The position numbers and the translations under genes are program-made. This document shows, in pieces, positions 15,301 through 23,108 of a stretch of DNA of 64,000 bases. Numbering within the stretch: the first letter of the stretch is position 1; every line of letters starts with the position of its first letter. Source of the stretch: Actinomycetes bacterium (GTDB taxonomy: Bacteria; Actinomycetota; Coriobacteriia; Coriobacteriales; JAEZZM01); contig JAEZZM010000043.1 in the NCBI GenBank assembly GCA_023418575.1, positions 1-64,000 of the forward strand. The letters are read 5' to 3'. The notes under the pieces are model-generated. The model had not been told where the DNA came from. It did no database searches and saw nothing but the letters and a program-made list of their open reading frames with translations.

Positions 15301-17229
15301 TTACATTTTAAGGGGAGCACTTACTCCGATAAGATCAAGGCATAAAGCAAGATTGATACGTACAGCATCGCAAAGAGCAAGGCGCGCTAAGCTTAGATCT
15401 TCATCTTCTGTCAAGACGTGACAGCGTTGATAGAACTGATGGAAGGCTGCAGCCAATGACTGAGCAAAATGTGTCAACCTATGAGGAGCTCTATCGCGGG
15501 CACAGGATTTAAGCAGGTCTTCAAAACTTGAGATAAGACGTGCAAGCTCTAGCTCTGATTCATCTGTCAAAGAAGAGAGGTCTCTATCAAGAGCTGAAAG
15601 TTTTTTCATGTTATACGCCAGCTCTTCTTCACTAAGAGCTTGAACTTCGTCTTCAGTAAATAAGCCTTTTTCTTGTAAGGCTTTTTTCATAATTGAGCAG
15701 ATACGAGCATGAGCATACTGCACATAATATACAGGATTATCTGCACTTTTCTTTTTTGCAAGCTCAATATCAAAATCAATTTCTTGGTCAGTTGATCTGC
15801 TCACCAAAATATAGCGCGCAGCGTCTTTTCCTACCTCTTGCAAGAGCTCTTCAAAACTAATCATGGTGCCTTTACGCTTTGACATGCGCACAGGCTCACC
15901 ATTTCTGAGCAGATTTACCAGTTGGCCCAAAACTATCTCTAGCTTACCCTCATGTCCCAAAGCAGCAGTAGCTGCCATCATTCTGGGAATGTAACCGTGG
16001 TGATCTGCGCCCCAAAGATCAATTACCTTATCAAAACCGCGGTCGTATTTATCGCTATGGTAGGCAATATCTGCAGCAAAATAGGTATATGATTGGTCAG
16101 ATTTTACCAAGACTCGGTCTTTATCATCACCATATGCACTTGATCTAAACCAGAGCGCTCCCTCTTGCTCATAAAGGCAAGAAGCGGCCTTTAGCTTATC
16201 AAAAGCACGGGTAATGGCGGTTGCTCCGTTTTCATCGGACTTGTGAAGTTCACGTTCTGAGAAATATCTATCAAAGCGCACGCCCGCCAAATCAAGAGTC
16301 TTTTGTATATCTTGCATCATAGCAGCGTAGGCGCGCTCTCTAAATTCAAGCTCGCGTTCTTCTTTATCTTTGGAAGCCCATAGATCACCATCTTGCTCAT
16401 AAAAATTTTGAGCAATCCTAATGATGTACTCTCCCCCGTAAGAATTTTCACCGCAGGCCTCCATGAAAGCTTGATGGTAAGGGGCCTGTGCCTGAGCGCT
16501 TACAAAGTTTTCACGGTCAGACTCTAAGAGATCTGCAGCCTCTTTAGCCCTAAGAGCGCGACCAGCTTCTTGAGTCTTACTTTGATCTTGTGCTTCAACT
16601 GGATCCTTAGCCTGGGCCTGATCCTGGGTCTGAATCTGATCCTGGGCCTGAGTCTGAGCACAAAGCTCAACAATTTGCATATAGCGCTCAGAGACTGATC
16701 GAGCAAAAACATCCATTTGAGATCCCGCATCATTAACATAAAACTCGCGCTGAATCTTATATGAACAGTGCTCCATAATCCTGCATAAGGAATCACCCAA
16801 GGCTGCCCAGCGCCCATGTCCCATATGCATTGGTCCTACCGGATTAGCAGAAACAAACTCAATCTGTGTGTAAGCACCTTGACCAAAATTATTACGGGCA
16901 AAGTCCTTGCCCTCTTTGCGCACCTTATTAAAGATAGAGGCGGCTGCGCCTGCTTTTAGCTTAAAGTTAATAAAGCCAGGACCAGCTATTTCAACAGCTT
17001 CAAGCGCCTGGTCTTCATCAAGATACTTAACAATGAGCTCAGCTATGTGGCGCGGAGCACACTTTGCCTGACGAGCAGACTTAAGCGCAATTGTAGATGA
17101 ATAATCACCATTACTTGAGTCTGCAGGACGCTCTACATAAGCCTCCTGAGCTTCAAAATCTGCTAAATCCCCAGCAGCCTGTGCCTTTTTTAGAGCTTGT
17201 AAAAGTAATTGTTCAATGTGGGCGCGCAT
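15301..17229 (-). CDS. argS: arginyl-tRNA synthetase
   Basis: 642 residues, class I synthetase charging tRNA-Arg. Arg_tRNA_synt N-terminal domain, HIGH-type motif GPMHMGHGRW at about residue 130, KMSKS-type motif RMSKRKGTMI near 440, and a DALR anticodon-binding domain at the end. Between the two catalytic halves (about 192-228) there is a low-complexity Gln/Asp-rich insertion with QAQDQ/QTQDQ units not seen in typical ArgS, encoded by short DNA repeats at about 16600-16670. Its upstream region has six 9-bp tandem repeats. Cotranscribed with lysA. Confidence 0.95.
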   Translation of the reverse strand: MRAHIEQLLLQALKKAQAAGDLADFEAQEAYVERPADSSNGDYSSTIALKSARQAKCAPRHIAELIVKYLDEDQALEAVEIAGPGFINFKLKAGAAASIFNKVRKEGKDFARNNFGQGAYTQIEFVSANPVGPMHMGHGRWAALGDSLCRIMEHCSYKIQREFYVNDAGSQMDVFARSVSERYMQIVELCAQTQAQDQIQTQDQAQAKDPVEAQDQSKTQEAGRALRAKEAADLLESDRENFVSAQAQAPYHQAFMEACGENSYGGEYIIRIAQNFYEQDGDLWASKDKEERELEFRERAYAAMMQDIQKTLDLAGVRFDRYFSERELHKSDENGATAITRAFDKLKAASCLYEQEGALWFRSSAYGDDKDRVLVKSDQSYTYFAADIAYHSDKYDRGFDKVIDLWGADHHGYIPRMMAATAALGHEGKLEIVLGQLVNLLRNGEPVRMSKRKGTMISFEELLQEVGKDAARYILVSRSTDQEIDFDIELAKKKSADNPVYYVQYAHARICSIMKKALQEKGLFTEDEVQALSEEELAYNMKKLSALDRDLSSLTDESELELARLISSFEDLLKSCARDRAPHRLTHFAQSLAAAFHQFYQRCHVLTEDEDLSLARLALCDAVRINLALCLDLIGVSAPLKM

Positions 17230-17243
17230 AATCTTCCTTATAT

Positions 17244-17297
17244 CATTTATGTCACTTATGTAACTTATGTCACTTATGTAACTTATGTAACTTGTAT
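17244..17297. repeat. six tandem 9-bp repeats upstream of argS
   Basis: Units CATTTATGT, CACTTATGT, AACTTATGT, CACTTATGT, AACTTATGT and AACTTGTAT run head to tail, starting 15 bases before the argS start codon. They occupy the leader or promoter and would be prone to slippage. Confidence 0.85.
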
Positions 17298-17422
17298 TAG
17301 AGCCCAGCTTGTCCTGAAGCAGGGCTTTATCCTAAAACTCATACGTATAGCAAGGCACAAGTTTATACAAGAGCTTACATAGGCCAAGCTACCCAAGCTA
17401 CTATGAGCTTTAAGACTAGTAC

Positions 17423-17460
17423 AAAAAAGCCGCAGCTGTGTTACCTAGCTGCGGCTAAAA
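17423..17460 (-). terminator. terminator after tRNA-Gln
   Basis: AGCCGCAGCT (17428-17437) and AGCTGCGGCT (17447-17456) form a perfect ten-pair stem flanked by A-runs on one side and T-runs on the minus strand. It follows the leftward tRNA-Gln gene and could act in both directions. Confidence 0.85.
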
Positions 17461-17466
17461 ACTTCT

Positions 17467-17540
17467 TGGTTGCGCTACAGGGATTCGAACCCCGACAACT
17501 GGTACCAAAAACCAGGGTCCTGCCGTTAGACGATAGCGCA
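17467..17540 (-). tRNA. tRNA-Gln(TTG)
   Basis: Reverse strand cloverleaf: acceptor TGCGCTA/TAGCGCA, anticodon stem CTGGT/ACCAG with loop TTTTGGT giving anticodon TTG, T arm GGGGTTCGAATCCC, encoded CCA. It is a single tRNA with its own terminator. Confidence 0.95.
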
Positions 17541-17735
17541 ATAAGTGCACCAGCTATATTATCAAGGTCTATTGAAAAAAGCAAGTCCCTCTATCTTAAA
17601 ATACGCTATTAATTCACTAGGCTTTATGCGTTTTTTATTTAGTCTTAAAAAAGATACTTCAACTCATTGCGATAAGAGCTTCTCGTCTTTACAATAAGTT
17701 AATCTTTTTAGCACTCACAAGCGTTAGGAGAGCTC

Positions 17736-18629
17736 ATGATTAAGGTAGCAGTCGTTGGATATGGCCACGTTGGCCAGTCCTCAATTGAAGCAGTTTTGGC
17801 TGCAAGTGACATGGAACTTGTAGGCGTTGTTCGCCGTGGCGCCAAGGCTCTTAATCCTGAACATGCACAGTATCCTGTGGTAGACAAGGTAGAAGATCTT
17901 GATGTAAAACCAGATGTTGCCATCCTTGCCACCCCAACTCGCAGCGTTCCTGAACTTGCTCTTGAATATCTTAAAAAAGGCATTTCTTGTGTAGATTCAT
18001 TTGATATCCACACTGATATTCTTCAACTTAAGAAAAGCTGTGATCCTGTAGCAAAAGAAAATGGTGTTGTTGCTGTTCACTCAGCAGGCTGGGATCCAGG
18101 TTCTGATTCTGTAGTTCGCGCTCTTATGCAAGCTGCTGCTCCTCGTGGCATTACTTATACTAATTTTGGCCCTGGCATGAGCATGGGGCACTCTGTTGCT
18201 GCTAAGAGCAAAGAGGGCGTATATGATGCTCTGTCTATGACCATCCCTCTGGGAACCTCTGTTCATCGTCGTATGGTTTATGTACAACTTGAAGAAGGAG
18301 CAGATGAGAATGCTGTTCGTGAGGCAATTCTTACTGATCCTTACTTCTCACACGATGAGTCACACGTTATCTTTGTAGACAATGTTGCTGATCTTATTGA
18401 TGTAGGACATGGCGTTAACATGGTGCGCAAGGCTGGTGTTGGCCGCTCACATAATCAGGTATTTGAATTCAATATGAGCATCAATAACCCAGACCTAACT
18501 GGTCAAATGTTGGTCTGCGTTGCTCGTGCAAGCCAAAAAGCGCAGCCTGGAGCTTATACCATGATTGAGCTTCCTGTTATTGACCTTCTTGAAGGCGATA
18601 AGGACGAGCTTATCTCCTCTTTGGTATAA
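17736..18629 (+). CDS. ddh: meso-diaminopimelate D-dehydrogenase
   Basis: 297 residues, NADP-dependent enzyme that aminates tetrahydrodipicolinate directly to meso-diaminopimelate, the one-step lysine/peptidoglycan branch. Rossmann motif VVGYGHVGQSSIEAV at the start, then family-typical SFDIHTDI, HSAGWDPGSDSVVRAL, NFGPGMSMGHSVA and SVHRRMVYV. TTAGGAG precedes the ATG. It is transcribed alone and ends in a strong hairpin. With lysA in the same window it supplies both cell-wall diaminopimelate and lysine. Confidence 0.94.
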   Translation: MIKVAVVGYGHVGQSSIEAVLAASDMELVGVVRRGAKALNPEHAQYPVVDKVEDLDVKPDVAILATPTRSVPELALEYLKKGISCVDSFDIHTDILQLKKSCDPVAKENGVVAVHSAGWDPGSDSVVRALMQAAAPRGITYTNFGPGMSMGHSVAAKSKEGVYDALSMTIPLGTSVHRRMVYVQLEEGADENAVREAILTDPYFSHDESHVIFVDNVADLIDVGHGVNMVRKAGVGRSHNQVFEFNMSINNPDLTGQMLVCVARASQKAQPGAYTMIELPVIDLLEGDKDELISSLV

Positions 18630-18696
18630 GCGCTGCATCTAGCTTGGCCACAAGGCATATAGCCCCCATAGCTTATAGATCTCATCAAATACAAAC

Positions 18697-18735
18697 AAGG
18701 CTTGCAGCCCTTTTATGAGCTGCAAGCCTTTTATC
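18697..18735 (+). terminator. terminator after ddh
   Basis: AAGGCTTGCAGC (18697-18708) and GCTGCAAGCCTT (18719-18730) form a twelve-pair stem with a ten-base loop, followed by TTATCTTT. Confidence 0.85.
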
Positions 18736-18814
18736 TTTCACATAAAGCCTAAAACTTAGCTTATATCTAGCTTATACAGAGGTTTATAGCTACTTTGCTG
18801 TAAAAAGCCCAAGC

Positions 18815-19711
18815 TTACAAAATGCGAATTCCTGCATCTGAAAGTGTGGTCTTTTCTACCCACCATGAATTTGAATGCTTCTTTGCTGCCTCATAAGCCT
18901 CTTGAGCTTCCTTTTCTGTATCAAAAATAGAAAATACGCAGGAGCCGCTACCGGTAATATGAGGGTTATTACTTCCGCGCTGAGCTCCCAGCCAAGCCTG
19001 AACATGAGAAATCTCTGGCAGTATTGACACAGCAGCTAGCTCAAGATTATTAGCTACGTGTGAAGCAACAAGCTCGGTATTACCTTCTCTCATACCTATC
19101 AAGATAAGCTCATTGGGCATGATACGATCAGGCCTCTCATCAAAACGACGATATGCCTCCTTTGTATCCACTCCACCAGCAGGCTTGATCATTACAAGAG
19201 AACCCTTAAGAGGTTCAAATTCTTCAACAAGTTCATCACCAATACCGCCCATAAACGCGGGTTTAGCATCAATAAAGAATGCCACATCGCTACCAAGCTC
19301 ACTAGCAAGCTTCTTTAAGCTATCTTTTTGATCGCCTAAGCCCCAAAGATGCGCAAGACCCACCAAGATGGCAGCAGCATTAGATGAACCGCCCGCAAGA
19401 CCCGCTCTATGAGGAATGTGCTTTTCTAACTCAATTGTAATATGCGCCTGTTTATTAAAATGCTCACACATCAGCAAAGCTGCCTTATAAGCAAGATTAT
19501 CCTCATTGGCAAGTCCCTCAATCTCTGGTTTACAGCTCAGCTCAATTGTACTTTTATCAGAACTATCCTGAGAACTTAAGTTAATCTTGTCATAAAAATC
19601 AATGCACTGCATGAGAGTATGAAGCTTATGTTTGCCCTCATCAGTACGCTCGGTTTGCACACCTAAATATAAATTTACTTTTGCAGGCGATAAAATCTGG
19701 CAAGAAGCCAT
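18815..19711 (-). CDS. ispE: 4-diphosphocytidyl-2-C-methyl-D-erythritol kinase
   Basis: 298 residues, GHMP kinase of the MEP isoprenoid pathway. N-terminal SPAKVNLYLGVQ, ATP-binding glycine loop PHRAGLAGGSSNAAA at about 95-110, and GSDVAFFIDAKPAFMGGIG follow the family pattern; GSGSCVF is the third GHMP motif. Length fits (about 290). It is the gene downstream of veg, the same neighbourhood as in Bacillus, separated by a terminator, so it may have its own promoter. Confidence 0.94.
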   Translation of the reverse strand: MASCQILSPAKVNLYLGVQTERTDEGKHKLHTLMQCIDFYDKINLSSQDSSDKSTIELSCKPEIEGLANEDNLAYKAALLMCEHFNKQAHITIELEKHIPHRAGLAGGSSNAAAILVGLAHLWGLGDQKDSLKKLASELGSDVAFFIDAKPAFMGGIGDELVEEFEPLKGSLVMIKPAGGVDTKEAYRRFDERPDRIMPNELILIGMREGNTELVASHVANNLELAAVSILPEISHVQAWLGAQRGSNNPHITGSGSCVFSIFDTEKEAQEAYEAAKKHSNSWWVEKTTLSDAGIRIL

Positions 19712-19807
19712 TGCACTCTCCTTTCAAGCACAAGCTCTTCTTTAATACATAAGGCAAGATCTGTAGCTTAAGCGCAACTATACAGATCTATAAGTGTTAA
19801 TACATGT

Positions 19808-19853
19808 AAAAAGGCTACCATCAGAACGAAAAGAACTGATAATAGCCTTTTTC
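19808..19853 (-). terminator. bidirectional terminator between veg and ispE
   Basis: AAAAAGGCTA (19808-19817) pairs with TAGCCTTTTT (19843-19852), with a second inner CAG/CTG stem. T-runs are present for either strand; for the leftward genes it ends the veg transcript. Confidence 0.8.
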
Positions 19854-19911
19854 TTATACCCTATTATTCCTTGGGCAAGCTTATTATATTGTTAATACAG
19901 CATGGTAATAA

Positions 19912-20196
19912 TTACTGCTCTGTCACAATCTCAAAATAAGGCTCGCTCGTAAGCAAATCATAGAGCTCTACGGTACCTGTTAATACATCAACAAACTGAT
20001 AAGAATGACGGGCTTTTCTACCGCGTTTCTCGTCAACTTCCATCACAAATAAAGCTGGATGAACCTGCAGAATCACTCCCTCACGCTCAACAATTCTTGA
20101 GCGACCCATGTTTGCTCTAACCTTAACACGCTGTTCAAGCAGCTGTTCAAGCTTATCATGGATCTCTTGTATCTTATTTATTGGTTCATTCTCCAC
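19912..20196 (-). CDS. veg: Veg-family protein
   Basis: 94 residues. Resembles the Veg/DUF1021 family: helical N-terminus INKIQEIHDKLEQL, basic RVKVRANMGRSRIVEREGVI and a small beta-barrel part with FVMEVDEKR and HSYQFVDVLTGTVEL. In Bacillus, Veg promotes biofilm matrix expression; the mechanism is not settled. Conserved synteny with ispE supports the call. A CAGGAGG-type site precedes the start. Confidence 0.85.
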   Translation of the reverse strand: MENEPINKIQEIHDKLEQLLEQRVKVRANMGRSRIVEREGVILQVHPALFVMEVDEKRGRKARHSYQFVDVLTGTVELYDLLTSEPYFEIVTEQ

Positions 20197-20393
20197 GCTA
20201 AAACCTCCTGGTTAAAGCAGTCACAACAAGACGAAGCAGAATTTTAACATACTAAGATGTTGTTTTCATGAACCTTATTTACAAACAGTAGCCTTTCTTC
20301 TTACATGCGCTTACTTACGCCAGGTATGCACACATACACGTACGTACAGCACTTGCAAAGCTTGCAGCACTTATAGTACTTGCAGCTTGGTGC

Positions 20394-21755
20394 TTACTTG
20401 TTAAGCAAGCGGTTGTAGTACTCATATAAATCAAAGGGGTTTTGACTTGAGTTATTTTGGTCTTTACCCTTAAGCTCGTTAGTTGAGCTTTCTTGAGACT
20501 GACTATCACTACCTAAGGTGGCACTCAGTTCAAGTTTTTCCTGCCCGCGCATAAGACTTACTGTAATCGTATCACCTTCATTTTTGGCACGCACCTTCAA
20601 GATTAGATCATCAGCGCTGAGTACTGCCTTGCCATCAATGGCGGTAATGACATCCCCTTCTTTAATTCCAGCAAGAGCAGCAGGACCCTGATCAATAACG
20701 CTCACAACATAGGCTCCACTTTTCGTAGCAAGATTAGCACTTCTATAATTTTGCGCTGTTACCGTATTAAGCGTTACACCCAAGAATGCATGACTTACGG
20801 GCTCACCCGCTATGATCTGATCGACTACACGTTTTGCATAATTAATGGGGATAGCAAAGCCTACACCCGCAGAAGAACCAGAGGCTGACTCAATCAAGGT
20901 ATTGATGCCGATAAGTTCGGCTTTGTTATTTACTAAGGCGCCTCCTGAATTACCAGGGTTAATAGCTGCATCAGTTTGGATAAGGTTGGCATAAATTGAA
21001 TAGCCATCATATGAACGCATAGTAGTTGAGCGGTATAAAGAACTTACAATACCCGTTGAAACAGATTGCTCAAGTCCAAAGGGTGAGCCAATAGCCATTA
21101 CCCACTGACCTACATTAATAGCATCACTATCAGCAAGCACTATGGGGCTCAAATCATCTGCCTCAATTTTTACTACAGCAAGATCTGAAGAGGGGTCGCT
21201 ACCTACTAAACTTCCCTCATAAACCTTATCACCAACGCTTACCTTAATAGATATAGCTCCGGTAATAACATGGTTGTTGGTAATTATATGTCCTTCTTTA
21301 TCTAAAATAACTCCCGAGCCAACACCTTGAACCTGGCGTCCGCTTTTTTGAGCAACAACGTCAATTGAGACTACGCTTGGCAAGGCTTTTTTGCTCACCT
21401 GCTCTGCAAGATCTGATTGTGTATCAGGAGCACTTACGGTTTGAAAGCTTGTATTCTTAGAATCTTGCTGGGCTTTTTGCTCTTGGGCTTGTCCTGCAGA
21501 CTGCCCCTCATGAGATTGCTGGTATCCCAAATCAAGGTAGCCCATATTAAGAGCTGCATAAAAACTAAGAGCAATTAAGGCACTACCCACAAGACCACCA
21601 AGAAGACCAATAAAAAATGAAGAGGCTTTAGAAGCTTTTTTCTTTTTGGGAATGGCCTGATATTCAGCCCGTACAAAAGGCTGCTGTCGGGGCGTCTCCC
21701 TGGGTGCTTGTTTATCTTGTGGTTCTTGATTACTGTTATGTTGTTGATTATCCAT
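20394..21755 (-). CDS. HtrA/DegP-like membrane-anchored serine protease
   Basis: 453 residues. Cytoplasmic Gln/Pro-rich N-terminus, one membrane helix (about 44-68), a low-complexity linker, a trypsin-like domain with His in ITNNHVI, Asp in SSDLAVVKI and Ser in NPGNSGGALV, then one PDZ domain (about 320-410) with YVVSVIDQGPAALAGIKEGDVI. The tail is Ser/Gln rich. This is the usual actinobacterial quality-control protease acting outside the membrane. AGGAGAG precedes the ATG. Confidence 0.93.
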   Translation of the reverse strand: MDNQQHNSNQEPQDKQAPRETPRQQPFVRAEYQAIPKKKKASKASSFFIGLLGGLVGSALIALSFYAALNMGYLDLGYQQSHEGQSAGQAQEQKAQQDSKNTSFQTVSAPDTQSDLAEQVSKKALPSVVSIDVVAQKSGRQVQGVGSGVILDKEGHIITNNHVITGAISIKVSVGDKVYEGSLVGSDPSSDLAVVKIEADDLSPIVLADSDAINVGQWVMAIGSPFGLEQSVSTGIVSSLYRSTTMRSYDGYSIYANLIQTDAAINPGNSGGALVNNKAELIGINTLIESASGSSAGVGFAIPINYAKRVVDQIIAGEPVSHAFLGVTLNTVTAQNYRSANLATKSGAYVVSVIDQGPAALAGIKEGDVITAIDGKAVLSADDLILKVRAKNEGDTITVSLMRGQEKLELSATLGSDSQSQESSTNELKGKDQNNSSQNPFDLYEYYNRLLNK

Positions 21756-21771
21756 ACTCTCTCCTGTACTA

Positions 21772-21806
21772 ATAAAAATCCCGCAGGCCTAAGCCGGTGC
21801 GGGATA
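21772..21806 (-). terminator. terminator of the ABC transporter / Sec-ArsC operon
   Basis: On the minus strand ATCCCGCA and TGCGGGAT close a loop and are followed by TTTTTATT. It lies 138 bases beyond the stop of the 21944..22306 gene and just before htrA, supporting the ArsC-like gene as the last gene of a real transcript. Confidence 0.8.
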
Positions 21807-21943
21807 GGTGCTTGATATAGTTTTCCCAATCTTTAGTACAGTCTTCTTGTGCAAGAAGATACAAGCTAGATACTCACAGATACTTAATCAGGCTAACAAA
21901 TCTGCTACAAACTTACTCTATGATTCATTCAAATCTAGATACT

Positions 21944-22306
21944 TTAGCGCCCAAAAGCCTCTTTATAAGCATCTTCTTTAAAACCCAGAAGCACTGCGGT
22001 ATCACTTATTAAAAAGGGGCGCTTCACCAACATACCCTCAGAGGCTAAAAGCTCAAGTTGCTCTTCCTCTGAAAGCTGTGCACGTTTTTCTTTAACATTA
22101 AGCTCACGGTATAAGATGCCGCTTGTATTAAAGAACTTTCCCAGATCTAGACCGCTTTGTTTATAAGCGCGCTTAAGGAGATCAAGACTGGGTTTATCGG
22201 ACTTAATATCATGAAACTCAAAATCAAGACCCTGTTCTTCTAAAAAGGCGACCGCCTTTCTACATCCGCTTCATTTCATAATGCCATATACATCAATTTT
22301 GGCCAT
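21944..22306 (-). CDS. ArsC/Spx-like thioredoxin-fold protein with predicted selenocysteine (in-frame TGA at codon 12)
   Basis: Read with TGA as Sec, this is an intact 120-residue protein beginning MAKIDVYGIMK-U-SGCRKA. The family pattern is YGI-x-x-C-x-x-C/T-x-x-KA, so Sec12 falls exactly on the catalytic N-terminal cysteine, leaving a U-x-x-C motif. Further matches are FLEEQGLDFEFHDIK, KFFNTSGILYREL and the KRP motif (MLVKRPFLI) that ends the family fold. No other stop or frameshift occurs. GAAAGG lies nine bases before the ATG. The gene begins 28 bases after the ABC ATPase gene and ends before a terminator. Length resembles the YffB/ArsC-like branch (115-120) rather than classical arsenate reductase. 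It is probably a redox enzyme using glutathione or thioredoxin-type partners; the substrate is unknown. The alternative is a nonsense mutation, made less likely by the SECIS-like hairpin. Confidence 0.78.
22241..22262 (-). promoter_or_regulatory. SECIS-like hairpin downstream of the TGA codon
   Basis: On the coding strand TAGAAAGGC (22262-22254) pairs with GCCTTTTTA (22249-22241), nine pairs including one G-U, with loop GGTC (22253-22250). The loop begins 17 bases after the TGA at 22271-22273. Bacterial SECIS elements lie inside the reading frame at this distance, and a GGUC-containing loop is what SelB reads in E. coli fdhF. Confidence 0.7.
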
Positions 22307-22334
22307 AGTATAGTACCTTTCATACATATTGTTA

Positions 22335-23093
22335 CTAGCTAGTGATTGTTCCCAAGAAATTTTTAGTTCTTTCATGCTGAGGATTATCAAAGATCTCTTG
22401 GGGACTTCCTTGCTCTACAATTACGCCCCCATCCATAAAGACCACTCTATCTGCAACCTCACGAGCAAAATTCATCTCATGAGTGACTACAACCATGGTC
22501 ATACCAGCTTGAGCAAGCTGACGCATAACATCAAGAACGCCGCGTACCAGCTCTGGATCTAAGGCGCTTGTTGCCTCATCAAAAAGCATGACATGAGGAT
22601 CCATGGCCAAAGCACGGGCTATAGCTACACGCTGCTGCTGACCCCCTGACAACTGCGCCGGTTTATAATCAGCACGCTCTAAAAGGCCAACCTTAGAAAG
22701 CTGCTCTAAGGCAATACGCTCGGCCTCTTGTCCGGAGCGTTTAAGCACTTTTTGCTGGGCAAGCATAACATTTTTCTTTGCTGACAAGTGTGGAAACAAA
22801 TTAAACTGCTGAAAAACCATTCCAATGCGTTCTCTTAATTTGCATACATCTACCTTGGGGTCCATAAGATCCTGACCCTCAAAGTAAATGTGTCCTGCAC
22901 TGGGTTTTTCAAGCAGATTTATACAGCGCAAAAGTGTTGATTTACCAGAACCTGAGGGTCCCAAGATAACAACAACCTCACCCCGCATAATTTTAAGATC
23001 AACGCACTTGAGCACTTCAAGCTTATCGTAAAATTTTTGAATACCTTTAAGCTCTATGCAAAGTTCTGGTTCTTGTACATATGAATTGACCAT
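22335..23093 (-). CDS. polar amino-acid ABC transporter ATP-binding protein
   Basis: 252 residues. Walker A GPSGSGKST, Q-loop VFQQFNLFPH, signature LSGGQQQRVAIARA, Walker B VMLFDEATSALD and the switch His in VVVTHEMNF are all intact. The sequence is of the GlnQ/ArtP/HisP type (polar amino acid uptake). It follows the permease gene by 15 bases and is followed by the Sec-ArsC-like gene. Substrate cannot be read from the ATPase. Confidence 0.93.
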   Translation of the reverse strand: MVNSYVQEPELCIELKGIQKFYDKLEVLKCVDLKIMRGEVVVILGPSGSGKSTLLRCINLLEKPSAGHIYFEGQDLMDPKVDVCKLRERIGMVFQQFNLFPHLSAKKNVMLAQQKVLKRSGQEAERIALEQLSKVGLLERADYKPAQLSGGQQQRVAIARALAMDPHVMLFDEATSALDPELVRGVLDVMRQLAQAGMTMVVVTHEMNFAREVADRVVFMDGGVIVEQGSPQEIFDNPQHERTKNFLGTITS

Positions 23094-23108
23094 AATCTGC
23101 TTAACCTC

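Noticed and set aside
16524..16817. 97-codon minus-strand frame with Arg/Ile repeats
   Set aside because: Out-of-frame shadow of the repetitive insertion in argS.
21944..22306. Simple nonsense-mutated (pseudo) ArsC gene
   Set aside because: The only defect is a TGA exactly at the catalytic cysteine, the rest of the frame is clean, and a SECIS-like hairpin with the right spacing follows; a random mutation rarely combines these. Kept as an alternative, not as the call.
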